A stretch of DNA of 64,000 nt. It comes from Paenimyroides ummariense (lineage in GTDB: Bacteria > Bacteroidota > Bacteroidia > Flavobacteriales > Flavobacteriaceae). The stretch is taken from positions 62,001 to 126,000 of the forward strand of contig NZ_FOVI01000008.1 in NCBI RefSeq assembly GCF_900115115.1. Reading direction: 5' to 3'. Below are positions 60,434 through 64,000 of this stretch, in pieces. The notes under the pieces are model-generated. The model did no database searches and had not been told where the DNA came from. It saw only the letters and a program-made list of their open reading frames with translations. The position numbers were made by a program, and so were the translations under genes. Numbering within the stretch: the first letter of the stretch is position 1; each line of letters starts with the position of its first letter.

Positions 60434-60970
60434 TTATTGACCGATAACAACTTTTGGGAAACGAATAATTTTATCGCCTAACTTATATCCTTTTTCTACA
60501 ACATCAAAAACTTTTCCTTTAAACTCGTCGCCTGCAGGAATTTGCGTTATAGCTTCGGCAATATCTGCATCAAATGTATCGCCTTTATTAATTTCTACCA
60601 AACTTAAACCTTTTGCCGACAAATTGTCACGCAATTTGGTTGATATTAAATTAAAACCTGTCAGATGCTCACTTTCACCCAATGTTTCCATTTGTGCAAT
60701 GGCTCTGTCAAAATCATCTAAAACCGGTAAAACGCTTTTCATAACGTCTTCATTCGCAGTAGCAAACAATTCAATACGTTCGCGTGCAGTTCTCTTTCTA
60801 AAGTTCTCAAACTCGGCAAACAATCTTAAGAACTTGTCTTTTTCATTCGCCAATTGCTCTTCTAACTGTTCTTTTTCAGTTAATTGATCTGCTGTTTCTA
60901 TACCTTGATTATCTATCTCTTGTTCAGCATTTTGCTGTATATCTTGATCTTTTAATTCTTCGTTTTCCAT
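60434..60970 (-). CDS. grpE: Nucleotide exchange factor GrpE
   Basis: 178 residues. Releases ADP from DnaK. The acidic N-terminus precedes a long dimerising helix (about 27-75, EQLANEKDKFLRLFAEFENFRKRTARER) and a beta domain ending KPGYKLGDKIIRFPKVVIGQ in the family's pattern. It is the first gene of the grpE-dnaJ operon; dnaK is elsewhere. Confidence 0.95.
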   Translation of the reverse strand: MENEELKDQDIQQNAEQEIDNQGIETADQLTEKEQLEEQLANEKDKFLRLFAEFENFRKRTARERIELFATANEDVMKSVLPVLDDFDRAIAQMETLGESEHLTGFNLISTKLRDNLSAKGLSLVEINKGDTFDADIAEAITQIPAGDEFKGKVFDVVEKGYKLGDKIIRFPKVVIGQ

Positions 60971-61093
60971 TTTTATCGATGTTTAACTTAATCACTAATT
61001 AACAAAAGTGAAGCCATTCTTATATTTTAGACAAATTGGCAGTAAAGTTAGAATTAATCTATATTAAGAAATTTCGCTGTTGCCCATTTTTCG

Positions 61094-61123
61094 TTTTTTG
61101 ATATTAGATTTTAAATATATTTG
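61094..61123 (+). promoter_or_regulatory. Promoter of the YceI lipoprotein (GTTTTTTG ... TATATTTG)
   Basis: TATATTTG at 61116-61123 is a perfect -7 box; TTT at 61094-61096 lies 19 bases upstream within GTTTTTTG. The ATG is 22 bases after the -7 box, which fixes the start at 61146. Confidence 0.65.
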
Positions 61124-61145
61124 CATAAATAAATTATTTTTAATT

Positions 61146-61811
61146 ATGAAAAAAAATGTATTTGCATTAGTTGCTTTAGCAGCTTTATCATTAACTGCAT
61201 GTAAAAAAGAAAACACAACTGCCGAAACTGATACAGTTGGAACAACTACAGAAACAGCAAACGCTGTAACATATAACGCAAACGTTGCGGAATCTAAAAT
61301 TGACTGGATTGGTGGAAAAGTTTCTGGTGATCAACACACTGGAACAATCGCTTTAAAAGACGGTCAGGTTTTTGTAACTAACAACGCTGTAACTGGTGGT
61401 AAATTTACAATTGATATGAATTCTATTGTTGTTACCGATATTACTGATGCTGAAATGAAAGCTGGTTTAGAAGGTCACTTAAAAGGTGCTACTGCTGAAA
61501 ATGCAGACCATTTCTTTAATGTATCTAAATTCCCAACGGCTTCTTTTGAAATTACAAAAGTTACTGAAGAAAACGGAAAACAAATGGTTGAAGGTAACTT
61601 AACTATTAAAGAAGCAACTCACGGAATTAAATTCCCTGCTACGATTACCGTTACTGATGCTGATGTTACTGTAGCTTCTGACGAGTTTGAAATTGACAGA
61701 ACTAAATTCGCTGTTAACTACAACTCTGGATCTGTTGTTAAAGATTTAGCTGGTGATAAAGTTATTAACGATAACATTAAATTGAAAATTTCTGTTAAAG
61801 CAACAAAATAA
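61146..61811 (+). CDS. YceI-family lipoprotein
   Basis: 221 residues from ATG 61146, located after the promoter. Signal peptide II with lipobox LTAC (Cys19). The YceI lipocalin-like fold is visible: AESKIDWIGGKVSGDQHTGTI, GKFTIDMNSIVVTDI, GHLKGATAENADHFFNVSKFPTASFEI, then the ITKV strand and LKISVKATK. YceI proteins bind polyisoprenoids or quinone-like lipids; the ligand is unknown here. It is monocistronic with terminator. Confidence 0.88.
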   Translation: MKKNVFALVALAALSLTACKKENTTAETDTVGTTTETANAVTYNANVAESKIDWIGGKVSGDQHTGTIALKDGQVFVTNNAVTGGKFTIDMNSIVVTDITDAEMKAGLEGHLKGATAENADHFFNVSKFPTASFEITKVTEENGKQMVEGNLTIKEATHGIKFPATITVTDADVTVASDEFEIDRTKFAVNYNSGSVVKDLAGDKVINDNIKLKISVKATK

Positions 61812-61834
61812 TCAATTTTATATAGCTTAAATAA

Positions 61835-61866
61835 AAATCCCGAAATTAAATTTCGGGATTTTTTTG
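61835..61866 (+). terminator. Terminator after the YceI gene
   Basis: AAATCCCGAAA pairs with TTTCGGGATTT around a few A/T bases, followed by TTTTTG. Confidence 0.9.
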
Positions 61867-61884
61867 TGATATATTGATAAGAAT

Positions 61885-63081
61885 TTATTGTTCTTTCAAC
61901 GCTTCTTTAATTCTTTTAAACGCTTCAATTAAAATAGTTTCGCTGGTTGCATAAGACAATCGGATACAGTTTGGATTACCAAAAGCATCGCCTGTTACCG
62001 TTGCAACGTTAGCATATTCTAACAGATACATGGCTAAATCATCGGCGTTATTGATTAAAACTCCGTTTAACGTTTTACCAAAATAGTACGAAACATCTGG
62101 GAAAACATAGAAAGCACCTTCCGGCACGTTTACTTCCAAACCTTTAATATCATTCACTAAATGCAAAACCAAATCTCTGCGTTTGTGGAAAGCTTCAACC
62201 ATATAACCGATTTCTGAAGGAGCTGCCTCTAAAGCTGCAATTGTTGCACGTTGCGCGATAGAATTTGCGCCACTTGTAACCTGACCTTGTAATTTGGTAC
62301 ATGCTTTTGCAATAAATTCCGGTGCACCAATGTATCCAATTCTCCAACCCGTCATCGCAAAAGCTTTCGCAACGCCGTTTACAGTAATGGTTCTTTCGAA
62401 CATTCCCGGAATGGATCCGATACTGCAGAAACTTCCCGAAAAATTAATGTGCTCGTAGATTTCATCAGAAACTACAAAAATATCCTCACGATTCTTTAAA
62501 ACATCAGCCAAAGCTGTTAGTTCTTCTCTGTTATAAACCGATCCCGAAGGATTACAAGGCGAACTAAACCACATCATTTTTGTTTTTGGTGTGATTGCCT
62601 GCTGAAGTTGATAAGGCGTAATTTTAAAATCAGACGCTACAGATGTTGGCACAACAACCGGAATACCGCCTGCCATTTTAATAATTTCTGAATAACTAAC
62701 CCAATAAGGTGCCGGAAGAATAACCTCGTCGCCTTCGTTAATCATTGCTTGCGCGATATTGTATAAAGATTGCTTTGCACCGGTAGAAACCACAATATTT
62801 GCAGGCTGATAATTTAAACCGTTATCGCGTTGAAATTTTGTTACAATTGCCTGTTTCAGTTCTAAATAACCATCAACCGGCGGATAATTGCTCCAGTTTT
62901 CATCGATTGCTTTTTTAGCAGCCTCTTTAATAAAATCAGGCGTGTTAAAATCGGGTTCACCTAAACTTAAACTGATAATATCTTTACCTAAAGCAGTTAA
63001 TTCGCGTGCTTTTGCAGCCATTGCCAAGGTTTGCGAAACAGATAAATTATTAATTCTATCTGACAAATGTTGTGTGCTCAT
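61885..63081 (-). CDS. Pyridoxal-phosphate-dependent aminotransferase, aspartate type
   Basis: 398 residues, class I fold. Transfers amino groups, most likely aspartate/aromatic or broad-specificity. NGVAKAFAMTGWRIGYIG includes the Schiff-base lysine; FSSPCNPSGSVY, VVSDEIYEHINF and NCIRLSYATSE carry the PLP and carboxylate-binding residues. The start codon is followed by STQHLSDRI, typical of AspB family proteins. Monocistronic. Confidence 0.9.
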   Translation of the reverse strand: MSTQHLSDRINNLSVSQTLAMAAKARELTALGKDIISLSLGEPDFNTPDFIKEAAKKAIDENWSNYPPVDGYLELKQAIVTKFQRDNGLNYQPANIVVSTGAKQSLYNIAQAMINEGDEVILPAPYWVSYSEIIKMAGGIPVVVPTSVASDFKITPYQLQQAITPKTKMMWFSSPCNPSGSVYNREELTALADVLKNREDIFVVSDEIYEHINFSGSFCSIGSIPGMFERTITVNGVAKAFAMTGWRIGYIGAPEFIAKACTKLQGQVTSGANSIAQRATIAALEAAPSEIGYMVEAFHKRRDLVLHLVNDIKGLEVNVPEGAFYVFPDVSYYFGKTLNGVLINNADDLAMYLLEYANVATVTGDAFGNPNCIRLSYATSETILIEAFKRIKEALKEQ

Positions 63082-63200
63082 TTATTTGTAATTTATGCAA
63101 CCAAAGTTAACGATATTGCAACATAATATAAAACAACCTTTGGGCTTTTTTAACATTGAAAGTGATAATTTTCGTTTAAAAATTCATTTAAAGCGAATTT

Positions 63201-64000
63201 CTATTTTTTGATGAATTTCAACACCGTAGAACTTCCGTTTGATTTTACAAAATACATTCCGCCTGATAGATTTTCGGCAGAAACAGTAATAGTTGACTGA
63301 TTATTTACAGCAACCGTTTTTACTAATTGCCCCAACGTATTGTAAATGTAAAGTTTGTTATTTTGTGCATTAAAGCGAGATGTATCAACACCTATCATAA
63401 CTTCACCATCAGTTACATTCGATGATTCAAACCACATTAAAGCTTTTTCTTTTGTAAACGATGTTGTTGCTAATGGCTCATTAATCTGAAACTGCATTAC
63501 CACCGGCAAATGATCACTCATATTATACAGATTATTGCGCAATGTTAAAGAGTAAGTTCCTGTACAAGTGGCATCGTTCACACTTTTGTTCAAACAGTTT
63601 CCGTTATTTCCATACGCACTGTAAGTTCCGTTTACGTACGAAAAACGAGCACTTGTATTAAAATTTTCACTCATCATTATAAAATCAAAACGATCGTCTA
63701 ATCCGCCTCCAGCTCCTGCATTTGCTCCGCCACCAAAGCCAGAACTTGACAAGCGTGTACTTTGCGTGTGCAGATAACTAAACGACGCATTGTCTTGCCA
63801 GCTTCCCGGAGCATTTATAGGATCAATGAGTTTAATGGCATTTGTAGGATCTAATATTTTCTGATAACCATCTTCATTTGAATTATAGAAATTAAAATCG
63901 CCAGCAAAAAGCACATACGTATTAGGCTGCGTTAAATTTTGTAATTCTTGAGTAACAACTTCAACCATATCATAACGCATTTGTCGGTTAGCCGGGCCGG
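63201..64000 (-). CDS. T9SS-secreted endonuclease/exonuclease/phosphatase-family protein, N-terminus off the window
   Basis: The frame stays open to base 64000 (GPANRQMRYD), so the N-terminus lies outside. Visible EEP-family motifs: LFAGDFNFYNS, DDRFDFIMMSENF and MSDHLPVVM with the catalytic Asp-His. The last 75 residues are a type A T9SS sorting domain (IYNTLGQLVKTVAVNNQ, SGGMYFVKSNGSSTVLKFIKK). It is probably an extracellular nuclease or phosphatase. Only the C-terminal ~266 residues are present. Confidence 0.82.
   Translation of the reverse strand, partial: GPANRQMRYDMVEVVTQELQNLTQPNTYVLFAGDFNFYNSNEDGYQKILDPTNAIKLIDPINAPGSWQDNASFSYLHTQSTRLSSSGFGGGANAGAGGGLDDRFDFIMMSENFNTSARFSYVNGTYSAYGNNGNCLNKSVNDATCTGTYSLTLRNNLYNMSDHLPVVMQFQINEPLATTSFTKEKALMWFESSNVTDGEVMIGVDTSRFNAQNNKLYIYNTLGQLVKTVAVNNQSTITVSAENLSGGMYFVKSNGSSTVLKFIKK

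Overview
The window reads as chromosomal DNA of a member of the Flavobacteriaceae (Bacteroidota), close to Flavobacterium, Myroides or Paenimyroides. Supporting signs are gliding and type IX secretion genes (gldA, porT), two proteins with type IX C-terminal sorting domains, TonB-dependent receptors with carboxypeptidase-like N-terminal domains, menaquinone methyltransferase, TamL, a 6S-Flavo type RNA, tRNA genes without an encoded CCA end, AT-rich intergenic DNA, and many promoters of the Bacteroidota form TAnnTTTG. No rRNA, prophage, insertion sequence or CRISPR array was seen.

Layout. 1-4.8 kb: partial aroA, a small barrel protein, then a tight minus-strand operon DAHP synthase/chorismate mutase - rsgA - dtd - two small membrane proteins - MazG-like. 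4.9-14.9 kb: a secreted T9SS protein, gldA, a head-GIN lipoprotein, a PagL-like deacylase, deoxynucleoside kinase, folA-thyA-bifunctional nuclease, a ParDE-type toxin-antitoxin pair, and etfBA. 15.1-30.4 kb: a MutS-like ATPase, pdhB, a DUF5686 barrel protein, ppa, two orphan exported proteins, menG-porT, a lipoprotein flanked by a decayed copy of the rRNA-methyltransferase 3' end, trmH, tamL, fbaA and accD. 30.5-31.3 kb: six tRNA genes (Leu-Gly-Leu-Gly-Leu-Leu).

32-37.5 kb is the most distinctive region: a plus-strand cluster of a small Cys/His protein, a YtkA-like lipoprotein, a TonB-dependent receptor with the CxxxM...HxM pattern of OprC-type copper receptors, an MbnP-family lipoprotein and a di-heme MbnH-like enzyme. 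No methanobactin biosynthesis genes are present, so I infer an outer-membrane copper acquisition system that does not make its own methanobactin here.

37.6-52.6 kb: an oxidoreductase, tonB, glutamate dehydrogenase, anmK, acyl-CoA dehydrogenase, a hybrid histidine kinase, an MFS transporter, an unlisted 37-residue membrane protein, and a minus-strand M23 peptidase - TonB receptor - lipoprotein group. 52.7-55.1 kb: coiled-coil protein - zapA - 6S RNA - rny. 55.1-59.2 kb: a minus-strand operon of an ABC-2 exporter, a sigma-54 activator without a DNA-binding domain, and a degenerate DEAD-box domain. 59.3-64 kb: grpE-dnaJ, a YceI lipoprotein, an aminotransferase, and a partial T9SS-secreted endonuclease/phosphatase-family protein.

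The gene set is mostly core metabolism and envelope biology. The parts likely to be lineage-specific are the copper cluster, the toxin-antitoxin pair, the orphan pair at 21.6-22.6 kb and the inserted lipoprotein at 24.4 kb. Start sites were moved downstream from the longest open frame wherever a signal peptide or a Bacteroidota promoter made the shorter form more credible.
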